In this document: positions 1-7,679 of the stretch, piece after piece
Numbering within the stretch: the stretch's first letter is position 1
Layout: each line of letters opens with the position of its first letter
DNA from: CAWCPR01 sp963797475
Lineage (GTDB): Bacteria; Chloroflexota; Anaerolineae; Anaerolineales; UBA4823
Direction of reading: 5' to 3'
Assembly: GCA_963797475.1 (NCBI GenBank)
Contig: CAWCPR010000001.1
Location: 434,001 to 498,000, forward strand
Length of the DNA stretch: 64,000 nt
Notes under the pieces: generated by a model
Seen by the model: the letters and a program-made list of their open reading frames with translations, nothing else
Told to the model about the DNA's origin: nothing
Databases searched by the model: none
Position numbers and translations under genes: made by a program

Positions 1-1808
1 TCGAACGCTCAAAAGAAGCCCTGGAGCTTGCCCTGCGCAGCGCGGAAGTGTTCGCTTCCCTGGACCTGCCGGTTTTTCAGGCGCGCGCCCTGCTCCTGAC
101 CGCCAGGGCCGCGCTGGACCTGGGCGACCAGGGCCAGGCCCAGGACGCCATCCAGCAGGTGCTCCGGATCGGCGAGCAGCAGCAGCTCCCCAACCTGACT
201 TTCCCCGCCCATCATTTGCTGGCCCAATTAGCCGAGCACCAGGGGCAGCCGCGCCTGGCCCTGCAATCCTGCGACCAGGCCATCCAGGACTTAGAGCGCT
301 TGTGCGGGCGCTTGATGGTGGAATACCGGGCCAGTTTTGTGGAGGACAAGCAAAGCGTTTACGAAGATGCGGTCGCCCTTTGCCTGGAGCAAAAGCTCGA
401 GCGGCGCGGCCTGGATTACGCCGAACGCGCCCGCTCCCGCGCCCTGCTGGATATGCTCGCCCACCGCCTGGATATGACCATCACCCCGCGCAGCGCGGCA
501 GACATCCCGCTCGCCGACGAGCTGAAACGCCTGCAGACCGAGCGCGATCACCTGTACCGGCGCTGGCAGAGCGGCGATGGTTTCGGCCAGCGCGGCCAGA
601 CCGAGCCGCTGGACGGCCAGCCAGGCGCCGGCGCGGATGGGCCGGGCGGCGTGCAGCGCAGGATCCTGAGCATCGAAAAACAAATCACCGATCTCTGGCA
701 CACACTTCTAATTCGCAGCGCCGATTACGCCCAGGAAGCCGCCCTGTGGCAGGTGCGCAGCGAGCCGGTCCAGCCCTATCTGCCGGCCGGCAGCCTGCTG
801 TTGGAATACTTCAGCGTGCGCGATCGGCTGGTTGTTTTCCTGGTGAGCGCCGGCGACCTGCGGGCGGTGGCGCTGCCGGCGAATTTGAGCCAGGTGCAGC
901 GCCTGGTGCAACTGGCCTGGCTGAACCTGCGCTCCATGCAGGCCAGCGCGCCCGAGCGCCAGGCGGCCTTGATCGCCAATTTTCAGGGGGTATTGAGCAA
1001 GCTTTATGCGCTCCTGATCGAGCCGGTCGCCGGAGACCTGGCCGGTTACACCCGTTTGACCGTAGTCCCGCACGGGCCGCTGCACTACCTGCCGTTTCAA
1101 TGCCTGTATGGCGGCGGTCATTACCTGGTCGAAAATTACGAGATCAATTACCTGCCGGGCGCGAGCTTGCAGCGCTACCTGAGCGACAGGCGCCCCGTCC
1201 AGGGCCCCCTTTCGGCGCTGGGAAACTCGTATCAGGGCTCTTTGCCATTTACGCTCCAAGAAGCGAACGCCATCGCGGATGTGTGGCGCGAGCAGTGCGG
1301 GCCGGACCAAAGCCGGGTCTTATTGGAAGAGAACGCCACATTGGAAAACCTGCGCTCCATGGCCTCCGACAGCCGCATCCTGCACCTGGCCACCCACGGC
1401 GACTTTCGCCCGGATAACCCGCTCTTCTCCGGATTGGCCCTGGCGGACGGCTGGTTAACCACCTTGGAGATTTTCAACCTGCGCCTGAAGGCCTCGCTGG
1501 TCACGCTCAGCGCCTGCCAGACCGGGCGCAGTGTCATCGGCGGCGGCGAGGAGCTGCTTGGGCTGATGCGGGCCATGTTAGCCGCCGGGGCAGCGTCCCT
1601 GCTTTCCACCTTATGGGCGGTGGACGACCGCTCGACGGCGGAATTGATGACCTGCTTCTACCGGCGCCTGGCTGCGGGCGAATCCAAAGGGGCCGCGCTG
1701 CGCCAGGCCCAGCTCGAGATGCTGCAAGGCGGCCTGGGGGCCGGCCTGAACTGCCACCCTTATTATTGGGCGCCATTTTACCTGGTTGGCGACTCAGGAC
1801 CTGTTTAA
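1..1808 (+). CDS. TPR-CHAT caspase-like peptidase (5' partial)
   Basis: The reading frame is open to the left edge, so the N-terminus lies outside the window. The first 100 or so residues are Ala/Leu-rich helical repeats of TPR type. The C-terminal third is a CHAT domain (caspase HetF associated with TPRs): the His motif HLATHGDF lies near nt 1384-1407 and the Cys motif LSACQTG near 1504-1524, giving the His/Cys dyad of clan CD peptidases. The typical CHAT ending with SLLSTLWAVDD and FYRRLAAG is also present. It is probably an intracellular protease or signalling effector; the substrate is unknown. The stop is followed 16 bases later by the start of a subtilisin gene, so the two are probably co-transcribed. 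The family call is firm; the function is not. Confidence 0.9.
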   Translation, partial: ERSKEALELALRSAEVFASLDLPVFQARALLLTARAALDLGDQGQAQDAIQQVLRIGEQQQLPNLTFPAHHLLAQLAEHQGQPRLALQSCDQAIQDLERLCGRLMVEYRASFVEDKQSVYEDAVALCLEQKLERRGLDYAERARSRALLDMLAHRLDMTITPRSAADIPLADELKRLQTERDHLYRRWQSGDGFGQRGQTEPLDGQPGAGADGPGGVQRRILSIEKQITDLWHTLLIRSADYAQEAALWQVRSEPVQPYLPAGSLLLEYFSVRDRLVVFLVSAGDLRAVALPANLSQVQRLVQLAWLNLRSMQASAPERQAALIANFQGVLSKLYALLIEPVAGDLAGYTRLTVVPHGPLHYLPFQCLYGGGHYLVENYEINYLPGASLQRYLSDRRPVQGPLSALGNSYQGSLPFTLQEANAIADVWREQCGPDQSRVLLEENATLENLRSMASDSRILHLATHGDFRPDNPLFSGLALADGWLTTLEIFNLRLKASLVTLSACQTGRSVIGGGEELLGLMRAMLAAGAASLLSTLWAVDDRSTAELMTCFYRRLAAGESKGAALRQAQLEMLQGGLGAGLNCHPYYWAPFYLVGDSGPV

Positions 1809-1824
1809 TTCGAAGGAGGCAAGG

Positions 1825-3414
1825 ATGAACCGTATTCTGTTCCTGGTTTTTCTGGCGCTTGGAATTCTATTGTTTTTATTGCTCCTGGCCCTGCTTTACC
1901 TGCTGCTGGCGCACTGGCAGCGCTGGTGGCCTTTCCGGACCGAGCGCTACCCGCGCGACGAGTTTTACATCCAGGACCAGGTCGTCGTGGTGGGCGTATT
2001 GAGCGTGATCGAAAGCGCCATCGCCCAGGTGCGCGGCGTGCGCCTGGAGCGCCTGGAACGCCTGGTGTTTTCCGATCTGGGTCCTGCCATTCAAACCTGC
2101 GAAGGACTGCCCGAGAACCTGGTCGCGGACCTGTACAAAATCCGCGGCTTATTTCCCAACGTGGAGCGGGCAATTCGAGCCATCACCGAAGCCGCCAGCG
2201 GCCAGACCGACAGCCTGACGGCCGAGCCCAATTGGCTGGCGGGCGATCCCTGGGATCCGGAAGGCAGCCCTTGGGACCCGGAAGGCAGTCCCTGGGATCC
2301 GGAAGGCAGCATCCTGCCCGGCAGCCAGCCCAAAAAACCGCCTCAGGACGCCCAGCCGGAATGGTTTATGCGCCAGTGGGCGTTTAAGGATATCGGCTTG
2401 ACGGATTATTACACCAACCTGACCGGCGCCGGGATCCGCGTCGGGGTCTTTGATACCTCGCCTTTCGACCTGCCCCTGGGGGGCTCGGCAGTAGAAAGCG
2501 TGGGTTGGGTTCTGCAGCCGGCCCCCCTGGACCTGCAAGTGAGCCATCCCAAGCCGGCTGCCAGCCTTAAGCCTAGCCGCAAGCCCTGGGTAGACGTCCG
2601 CAATCACGGGCTGTTCATCTCCGGGCTGATCCACGCCCTGGCCCCGGCCTGCGAGCTGCACCTGGTGCGTGTGCTGGAGAACGATAACCGTGGCGACCTG
2701 TTCACGCTGGTGCGCGAGATGTTCAACTTCATGCGCGCAGCCGGGACGCCCGGAGAGGGGAGGCTGGGGACGCTGATGAACCTAAGCCTGGGGATCCGCG
2801 TGCCGCCGGAAGAGGCCAATTTCAAGCTGCCGCAGGAGGTGCTGGCGCTGTACTACCTTTTGGAAGCGGCAAGTTGTTTGAATATCGTGGTCGTATCCGC
2901 GGCCGGCAACGAATCCAGCCCGGCCGGCGCATTAGAGCCCAACCTGCCGGCGCGCTGGAATCCGAATGTGATCGGGGTGGCGGCGAACAACGACCGGGAC
3001 CAGCGCGCCTGCTTCTCCAACCGGGGCATGATTGCCGCTCCGGGCGGAGACGGGGGTAAGCAGGATGCCCCTGGCGGGAGGCGCTCCGGAAAAGCCTGCA
3101 TCCCGATGAACCAGACCTGCGACGGTCCTGAATGCGGCTTTGGGGTCATCGGCCCGGTGCTGGAAAATCCGGCTCGCACGGGGTTCATTTTCTGGAGCGG
3201 CTCGTCATTCTCCACCCCTCTGGTCAGCGGCCTGGCCGCGCTGGTGCTGCAAGCCGGGCAGGGGTCTTACACCCCTTCACGCGTGGCTGCCCTGATCAAC
3301 TGCGGCGCGACGAAGGTGGATGACCCGGCGCTGGGAGCCGGCGTGATCAACGTGCGCAATACGCTGGAAGATTGCCTGCGCTCGGCCGGGAAAAAGGACG
3401 CAGAACCACGCTGA
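1825..3414 (+). CDS. membrane-anchored S8 (subtilisin) peptidase
   Basis: The ATG at 1825 follows AAGGAGG and gives a 529-residue protein. Residues about 4-32 form one hydrophobic membrane segment, followed by basic residues. A linker with three WDPEGS repeats lies at about residues 143-162. The subtilisin domain has Asp at about residue 210 (GVFDTSP), His at about 261 (NHGLFISG), the oxyanion Asn in SAAGNES and the nucleophile Ser at about 461 (SGSSFSTP). It lies 16 bases behind the CHAT gene. I infer that the two proteases form one functional unit, perhaps a proteolytic cascade; no substrate is visible. Longer in-frame starts lie inside the upstream gene and lack a ribosome binding site. 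Confidence 0.9.
   Translation: MNRILFLVFLALGILLFLLLLALLYLLLAHWQRWWPFRTERYPRDEFYIQDQVVVVGVLSVIESAIAQVRGVRLERLERLVFSDLGPAIQTCEGLPENLVADLYKIRGLFPNVERAIRAITEAASGQTDSLTAEPNWLAGDPWDPEGSPWDPEGSPWDPEGSILPGSQPKKPPQDAQPEWFMRQWAFKDIGLTDYYTNLTGAGIRVGVFDTSPFDLPLGGSAVESVGWVLQPAPLDLQVSHPKPAASLKPSRKPWVDVRNHGLFISGLIHALAPACELHLVRVLENDNRGDLFTLVREMFNFMRAAGTPGEGRLGTLMNLSLGIRVPPEEANFKLPQEVLALYYLLEAASCLNIVVVSAAGNESSPAGALEPNLPARWNPNVIGVAANNDRDQRACFSNRGMIAAPGGDGGKQDAPGGRRSGKACIPMNQTCDGPECGFGVIGPVLENPARTGFIFWSGSSFSTPLVSGLAALVLQAGQGSYTPSRVAALINCGATKVDDPALGAGVINVRNTLEDCLRSAGKKDAEPR
2251..2310 (+). repeat. three in-frame 21-bp repeats (WDPEGSP)
   Basis: Three almost identical 21-bp units in the subtilisin gene encode WDPEGSP, WDPEGSP and WDPEGS. 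They sit in the linker between the membrane/N-terminal part and the catalytic domain. Copy number could vary by slippage without changing frame. Confidence 0.85.
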
Positions 3415-3450
3415 TCCGGCTGCACTTCCTTTTTTTATCGCTTAAATTGG

Positions 3451-3483
3451 ACCGGCGGGCTTCCCCAATGAGCCCGCCGGTCG
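3451..3483 (+). terminator. hairpin terminator after subtilisin
   Basis: A perfect 11-bp inverted repeat, ACCGGCGGGCT at 3451-3461 and AGCCCGCCGGT at 3471-3481, with a 9-base loop. It lies 37 bases after the subtilisin stop. The following T run is poor (TCGTT), so termination may be inefficient or factor-assisted. Confidence 0.6.
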
Positions 3484-3570
3484 TTATACTGTGAGCAGGG
3501 AGCCATCCGCCCAGGCCGCAGCCCAGGCGATTATTTCCCCGCTTGATGCGCTCTCCCCCTGATTCGCATT

Positions 3571-3870
3571 TCATTCCCCGTCACAGCAGAATATTCGTAA
3601 TTCAGCAATGTTCCGGGCGAAATTTTTCTGCGCCCTTGCGAACAATTCAGCACAAACATTGTCCGCTTCTGTGCAATTGGCATAGTAGAGGCGCATCAAA
3701 TTTTGCAGGAGCAACTGATCGCGGCTGACTGCAGCTACCCCACGCGCTGCCTGCAATACGGCTGCGTAATTTCCTTTTTTCTCAGCGATCTTCAGAGGTT
3801 CCATCCACTTTTCCCTGGTCTTTCTTTCGGTTTCCTGGGCGCTCAATCGACGCCAGATATGAAATGACAT
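3571..3870 (-). CDS. hypothetical protein, weakly supported
   Basis: A 99-residue minus-strand frame in an otherwise empty stretch. The product would be charged and helical, with three Cys near the end, and resembles nothing I recognise. The ATG at 3868-3870 has only a weak GGGTTGA upstream instead of a clear Shine-Dalgarno. It could be a remnant or chance ORF. Kept because its composition looks protein-like and no other feature covers this stretch. Confidence 0.25.
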   Translation of the reverse strand: MSFHIWRRLSAQETERKTREKWMEPLKIAEKKGNYAAVLQAARGVAAVSRDQLLLQNLMRLYYANCTEADNVCAELFARAQKNFARNIAELRIFCCDGE

Positions 3871-4026
3871 TCAACCCTATAAACGGGGTTTGGAATGTTT
3901 TTCAGGCATGTAACCACCATTCCATTACGATGCAGCCCAACCCCACTTTTTTGAGAAGGTGCAAAAAATAGGATAAATGAACATAGAAATGTATGACTTA
4001 TGGAAGTACAGGCAATCCAGCGATTC

Positions 4027-4035
4027 TGCTAGAAT
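4027..4035 (+). promoter_or_regulatory. extended -10 promoter candidate (TGCTAGAAT)
   Basis: TGC-TAGAAT fits an extended -10 element. I see no good -35. Transcription would begin near 4042, which is inside or after the GTG start proposed for the PHP gene and favours a start further downstream. Confidence 0.4.
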
Positions 4036-4038
4036 AAA

Positions 4039-4833
4039 GTGCAAGATGAGACAGGGCAGCGCCCGGTAACTGCTGCGAGCAAACCGTTGAAAACTTTCCT
4101 CGCCGAAGTACATGTCCATACCGTGCTCTCCCCATGTGCTGAGGTGGAGATGATCCCGCCTGTGATCGTTGAAGCGGCCCTGGAGCGGGGAATTAACCTG
4201 ATCGCCATCACCGACCATAATGCCAGCGCCAATGTAGCCGCCGTCCAAAAAGCCGCCCAAGATCGTGATTTGGTGGTGCTGCCTGGGATGGAGCTGCAAA
4301 CCAGGGAAGAGGTTCACCTGCTTTGCCTTTTCGACACCCTCCAGCAACTGGAAACCTGGCAGCGGGTTGTGGATCGCAAGCTGCCCATCCTTGAAAATCA
4401 TCCCGGGTACTTTGGCGAACAATTCGTCGTAGACGAAAGCGGGAAGTTTCTACGCCGCGACCACCAACTGCGGCTGACATCCGCCTGGATCTCTGTCGAA
4501 GATGCTTTTGCGGGCGTGAACAAGCTGGATGGGCTGGTGATCCCTGCCCACGTGGACCGAAAAGCGTTCGGCTTGATCGCCAACCTGGGATTCCTGCCGC
4601 CCGGACTGACTGCCGACGCGATGGAAATCTCCCGCAACATCCAGCCGCAAGAAGCGCGCGCCTGCTATCCCCAGCTCGGAAATTACCCCTTGATCCAAAG
4701 CGGAGACGTCCACCGGCGCGATGAATTCCTGGGGTTAAATGCTTTTCGAATGGCAGCAGCCACCATTGCGGAGATGAAAGCAGCCTTCCGCGGCGTAGCC
4801 GGCCGCAGCCTGGAAATCCGCCAACAATGTTGA
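4039..4833 (+). CDS. PHP-domain metal-dependent phosphoesterase
   Basis: A 264-residue protein of the polymerase and histidinol phosphatase (PHP) superfamily, with a trinuclear metal centre. The ligand motifs appear in order: EVHVHT, ITDHN, GMELQTREEVHLL, IPAHVDRKA and GDVHR. It probably hydrolyses a phosphoester; the substrate is unknown. PHP proteins of this type often sit next to hydrogenase/NuoEF clusters, as here, which suggests an accessory or regulatory role. GTG 4039 is the first possible start because an in-frame TAG precedes it at 4030. A TTG at 4087, just before the conserved FLAEVHVHT, fits better with the promoter at 4027-4035. Confidence 0.85.
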   Translation: MQDETGQRPVTAASKPLKTFLAEVHVHTVLSPCAEVEMIPPVIVEAALERGINLIAITDHNASANVAAVQKAAQDRDLVVLPGMELQTREEVHLLCLFDTLQQLETWQRVVDRKLPILENHPGYFGEQFVVDESGKFLRRDHQLRLTSAWISVEDAFAGVNKLDGLVIPAHVDRKAFGLIANLGFLPPGLTADAMEISRNIQPQEARACYPQLGNYPLIQSGDVHRRDEFLGLNAFRMAAATIAEMKAAFRGVAGRSLEIRQQC

Positions 4834-4865
4834 CAACCTTCTCTTATCGATATGACATTTGGTAG

Positions 4866-4895
4866 TTGACGAATTCAGGACCATTGCGGTACACT
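4866..4895 (+). promoter_or_regulatory. sigma-70-type promoter of hydrogenase operon
   Basis: TTGACG at 4866-4871 and TACACT at 4890-4895 are separated by 18 bases. Transcription would begin near 4902, about 30 bases before the first gene of the hydrogenase operon. This separates the hydrogenase transcript from the PHP gene. Confidence 0.55.
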
Positions 4896-4931
4896 TGCTT
4901 GTGTAAAATTTCACAATAAGGAGATGGTTCC

Positions 4932-5300
4932 ATGACAGCGATCAAATCCCTGGAGGATCTGAAGAAGAGGCGCACCGAAGCGTTTGAAAAACGGAATGCA
5001 AAAATGACCTCCGGAACCGTGCAGATCATCGTTGGAATGGGGACGTGTAGCATCGCCGCTGGAGCGTGTGAAACAAGGCAGGCGATTCTCGACCAAATTA
5101 AGGCCGAGAACTTAAGCAGCATTCTCGTGACCCAGGCTGGCTGCCTTGGCTTGTGTTCTAGCGAACCAATCGTGCAGGTAGTTGTAGATGACAATCCCAA
5201 GGTGACCTATGGGAAAGTCTCTCCATCCGTGGCTGGGCGAATATTGAAGGAACATGTCGAAGGCGGACATGTCGTCATGGAGCACGTCATCAAAGTTTAA
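4932..5300 (+). CDS. thioredoxin-like [2Fe-2S] ferredoxin, HndB-like
   Basis: A 122-residue soluble protein with the thioredoxin-like [2Fe-2S] ferredoxin fold. The four probable ligands are in GTCSIAAGAC and in AGCLGLCSS. Its size and position match HndB of NADP-reducing hydrogenases, a free-standing relative of the N-terminal domain of NuoF-type subunits. AAGGAG lies 8 bases before the ATG. It is the first gene of the operon and probably carries electrons to or from the diaphorase module. Confidence 0.88.
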   Translation: MTAIKSLEDLKKRRTEAFEKRNAKMTSGTVQIIVGMGTCSIAAGACETRQAILDQIKAENLSSILVTQAGCLGLCSSEPIVQVVVDDNPKVTYGKVSPSVAGRILKEHVEGGHVVMEHVIKV

Positions 5301-5428
5301 GGGGAGGGCGTCGCTTCCCCCCACTATTGTGGATAATTTCTTCAGAGTCACCAGCTTGTGCGAAGCTCGAAAATGGGTATCAAGCGATCACAAAGAGTGG
5401 TCAAACTGCCCAGGCGAGGAGGTAGTTT

Positions 5429-5926
5429 ATGGAAGAGAAAGTTGAAGAATTAAAACTGGCTGGCATTGTCAAAAATGCGGTCGAGAAGCATGGCGCCTCC
5501 CGTGAGGCGTTGATCCCGATCTTGAGCGAAGTTAACCAGGAATATGGCTATATCCCTGCTGAAGCTTTTAAGGAAGTCCGCCGGCAGTTGCACCAACCCG
5601 GGAATGGAGTGCTTGTCTCCGAAGCGCAGTTGTACGCTTTGGCGAGCTTTTATCAGTTGCTTTCCACAGAACCGCTGGGAAAACACGTTGTGCGTTTTTG
5701 TGAAAGCGCCCCCTGCCACGTAATGGGCGGGCTCGAACTCTTTCAGGCATTGAAGGACATATTGAAACTGGGGCCGGGTGAGACCAGCCCGGATAAGCAG
5801 TGGTCTTTTATCACGACAAGCTGCCTGGGCGTTTGCGGGGTCGGACCGGTGATACTGGTCGATGAAGATATTTACGGGAATGTCAGCCCTGAACAACTTC
5901 CTGAAATCTTTGCCAGGTACGCATAG
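5429..5926 (+). CDS. hoxE: NuoE/HoxE-like [2Fe-2S] subunit
   Basis: A 165-residue homologue of the 24-kDa complex I subunit. An N-terminal helical bundle (about residues 1-75) is followed by a thioredoxin-like [2Fe-2S] domain with ligands in FCESAPC and SCLGVC. The ATG at 5429 has AGGAGG upstream. With NuoF it forms the NAD(P)H-oxidising diaphorase of the hydrogenase. It could equally be named hndA or hydC; the sequence alone cannot separate these lineages. Confidence 0.92.
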   Translation: MEEKVEELKLAGIVKNAVEKHGASREALIPILSEVNQEYGYIPAEAFKEVRRQLHQPGNGVLVSEAQLYALASFYQLLSTEPLGKHVVRFCESAPCHVMGGLELFQALKDILKLGPGETSPDKQWSFITTSCLGVCGVGPVILVDEDIYGNVSPEQLPEIFARYA

Positions 5927-6016
5927 TGTTGATCGTTCTGCCCCTTGCCTGAGGTCGGGGGCCGGCGCAGCACGCCTAAGGGTGACCAGAGTTTCATCAT
6001 AATAGAGAGGTATCGG

Positions 6017-7657
6017 ATGAAAACGATTCGTTCAATGATATTGGTCTCCGGCGATACACTCAGCTTGCAGCTTGGCGCAGAACAGCTCGTCCAGCAATTG
6101 CAGGCTGAAATCGAAGCTTTCGGACTGGCCGATGAAGTTGCCATTTCAATGATCAGCGACCTTGGGCGTCACGACGCCGTGCCCCTGGTTGTGATTTATC
6201 CTGAGACCGTCGTTTACGGCCCGGTAAAACCGGCAGACGCCCATCACCTGGTCGAAGAACACCTGTACAAAGGTCGCATTGCCGAAGATTTGCAAGCCCC
6301 GGTGCGAGAAATGACCGGCTCTATCGCCTGGCTGCGGACGCGTAAAGGCACGCTGCCCGCCGAACAACGGATTGTTTTGGAACGGGCCGGTTTGATCGAC
6401 CCCGAGAACATCGATGATTACATTTTGCATCACGGCTATGAAGCCCTGGGACAGGCGCTGAACGGGATGACCCCTCAAGAAGTGCGGGCTGAGATTGAAA
6501 AATCCCGTCTACAGGGTCGCGGTGGGGCAGGTTTTCCAGTCGGGCGCAAATGGAATTTCGTCGCCCAGGCGCCTGGCAATCCCAAATATGTGATCTGCAA
6601 TGCCGACGAGAGCGAGCCCGGCACCTTTAAGGATCGCCTGATCCTGGAAGGGGATCCGCACAGCATTATCGAGGCGCTGATTATCGCCGCTTACGCCGTA
6701 GGCGCCAGCGAAGGATATATCTATGTTCGTGGCGAATACAAGCTGGCTTACCAACGCCTGGAGAAAGCCATTCAGCAGGCGCGCAAGGTTGGCCTGTTGG
6801 GCAAAAATATATTCAACAAATGCTTCGACTTCGAATTACACGTCCACGCTGGCGCAGGCGCATATATCTGCGGCGAGGAGACGGCGCTGATCGAATCGAT
6901 CGAAGGCAAGCGCGGCGAACCGCGCGCCCGCCCGCCATTCCCGCCGACGCAAGGGTTGTGGGGCAAGCCGACCCTGGTCAACAACGTGGAAACGCTGGCA
7001 AATGTCCCCGCAATTTTGCGCAACGGCGCCCGGTGGTACCGCCAGTTTGGCACACCGAACAGCCCCGGCACTAAAGTCTTTACAATCCTGGGCAACGTCA
7101 ACCAGACCGGGTTGATCGAAGTCCCGATGGGCATCACCTTGCGCGAAATCATCACTTATTACGCCAAGGGGATGAAAAATGACGCCAGGCTGAAACTGGT
7201 CCAGAGCGGCGGCTCGAGCGGATCTATCGTGCCGGCCAGTCTGCAAGATACACCCTTGGATTTCGAATCTTACCGCAAAGCCGGCGTTTCGCTTGGCTCG
7301 GGCGCTTTGCTGATCTGCGATGAGCGCACATGCGTGGTCGATCTTGCGAAAATCCTGATGGAGTTCTTCCGCTTCGAGAGCTGCGGCAAATGCACCCCCT
7401 GCCGGGTGGGTACAAGCCGGTCTTACGAAATCTTAGAGGCCCTTTCCGAAGGACGCGCCGCACTGAGCAACCTGGATGAACTACAGCTATTGGGCGACCA
7501 GATGGAGCAGCTTTCGAACTGTGGACTGGGCCAATCCGCTTCCGTCGCGGTGCGCGACATTCTCAAGCACTATCGTGCTGAGGTCGAAGCGCATATTCGC
7601 CTGGGCGTGTGTCCGGCAGGCGTATGCCCGATGGATCATGTCCCGGTAGCAGCCTGA
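6017..7657 (+). CDS. hoxF: NuoF/HoxF-like FMN subunit
   Basis: I chose ATG 6017, preceded by GAGAGG; the frame is open further upstream but without a ribosome binding site. The 546-residue product has a thioredoxin-like N-terminal domain (about 1-110) that has lost its cysteines, then the 51-kDa domain with FMN loop GRGGAGFPVGRKW, NADESEPGTFKDR for NAD(H) binding, an SLBB domain, and the N3-type [4Fe-4S] site ESCGKCTPCRVG. It ends soon after the motif CPAGVCPM, so it lacks the C-terminal ferredoxin domain carrying two [4Fe-4S] clusters found in electron-bifurcating HydB subunits. It is the site of hydride exchange with NAD(P)H. Confidence 0.93.
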   Translation: MKTIRSMILVSGDTLSLQLGAEQLVQQLQAEIEAFGLADEVAISMISDLGRHDAVPLVVIYPETVVYGPVKPADAHHLVEEHLYKGRIAEDLQAPVREMTGSIAWLRTRKGTLPAEQRIVLERAGLIDPENIDDYILHHGYEALGQALNGMTPQEVRAEIEKSRLQGRGGAGFPVGRKWNFVAQAPGNPKYVICNADESEPGTFKDRLILEGDPHSIIEALIIAAYAVGASEGYIYVRGEYKLAYQRLEKAIQQARKVGLLGKNIFNKCFDFELHVHAGAGAYICGEETALIESIEGKRGEPRARPPFPPTQGLWGKPTLVNNVETLANVPAILRNGARWYRQFGTPNSPGTKVFTILGNVNQTGLIEVPMGITLREIITYYAKGMKNDARLKLVQSGGSSGSIVPASLQDTPLDFESYRKAGVSLGSGALLICDERTCVVDLAKILMEFFRFESCGKCTPCRVGTSRSYEILEALSEGRAALSNLDELQLLGDQMEQLSNCGLGQSASVAVRDILKHYRAEVEAHIRLGVCPAGVCPMDHVPVAA

Positions 7658-7679
7658 TATTAAGTGGAGAACGTTTAGA

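Larger units (their letters stand above)
3415..4038. other. gap between subtilisin and PHP genes
   Basis: About 620 bases with no well supported gene. It holds a terminator-like hairpin (3451-3481), a weak minus-strand reading frame (3571-3870), a short AACCC/GGGTT inverted repeat near 3873-3890 and an extended -10 promoter just before the PHP gene. I saw no tRNA or known small RNA. Confidence 0.5.

Noticed and set aside
302..1417. Long open frame (371 codons) overlapping the CHAT gene
   Set aside because: Arg/Pro/Gly/Ala-rich composition typical of a GC-rich shadow frame; the overlapping frame encodes a clear CHAT domain.
6017..7657. Bifurcating HydB-type assignment for the NuoF-like subunit
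   Set aside because: It lacks the C-terminal ferredoxin domain with two [4Fe-4S] clusters expected in such subunits; left open only at operon level.
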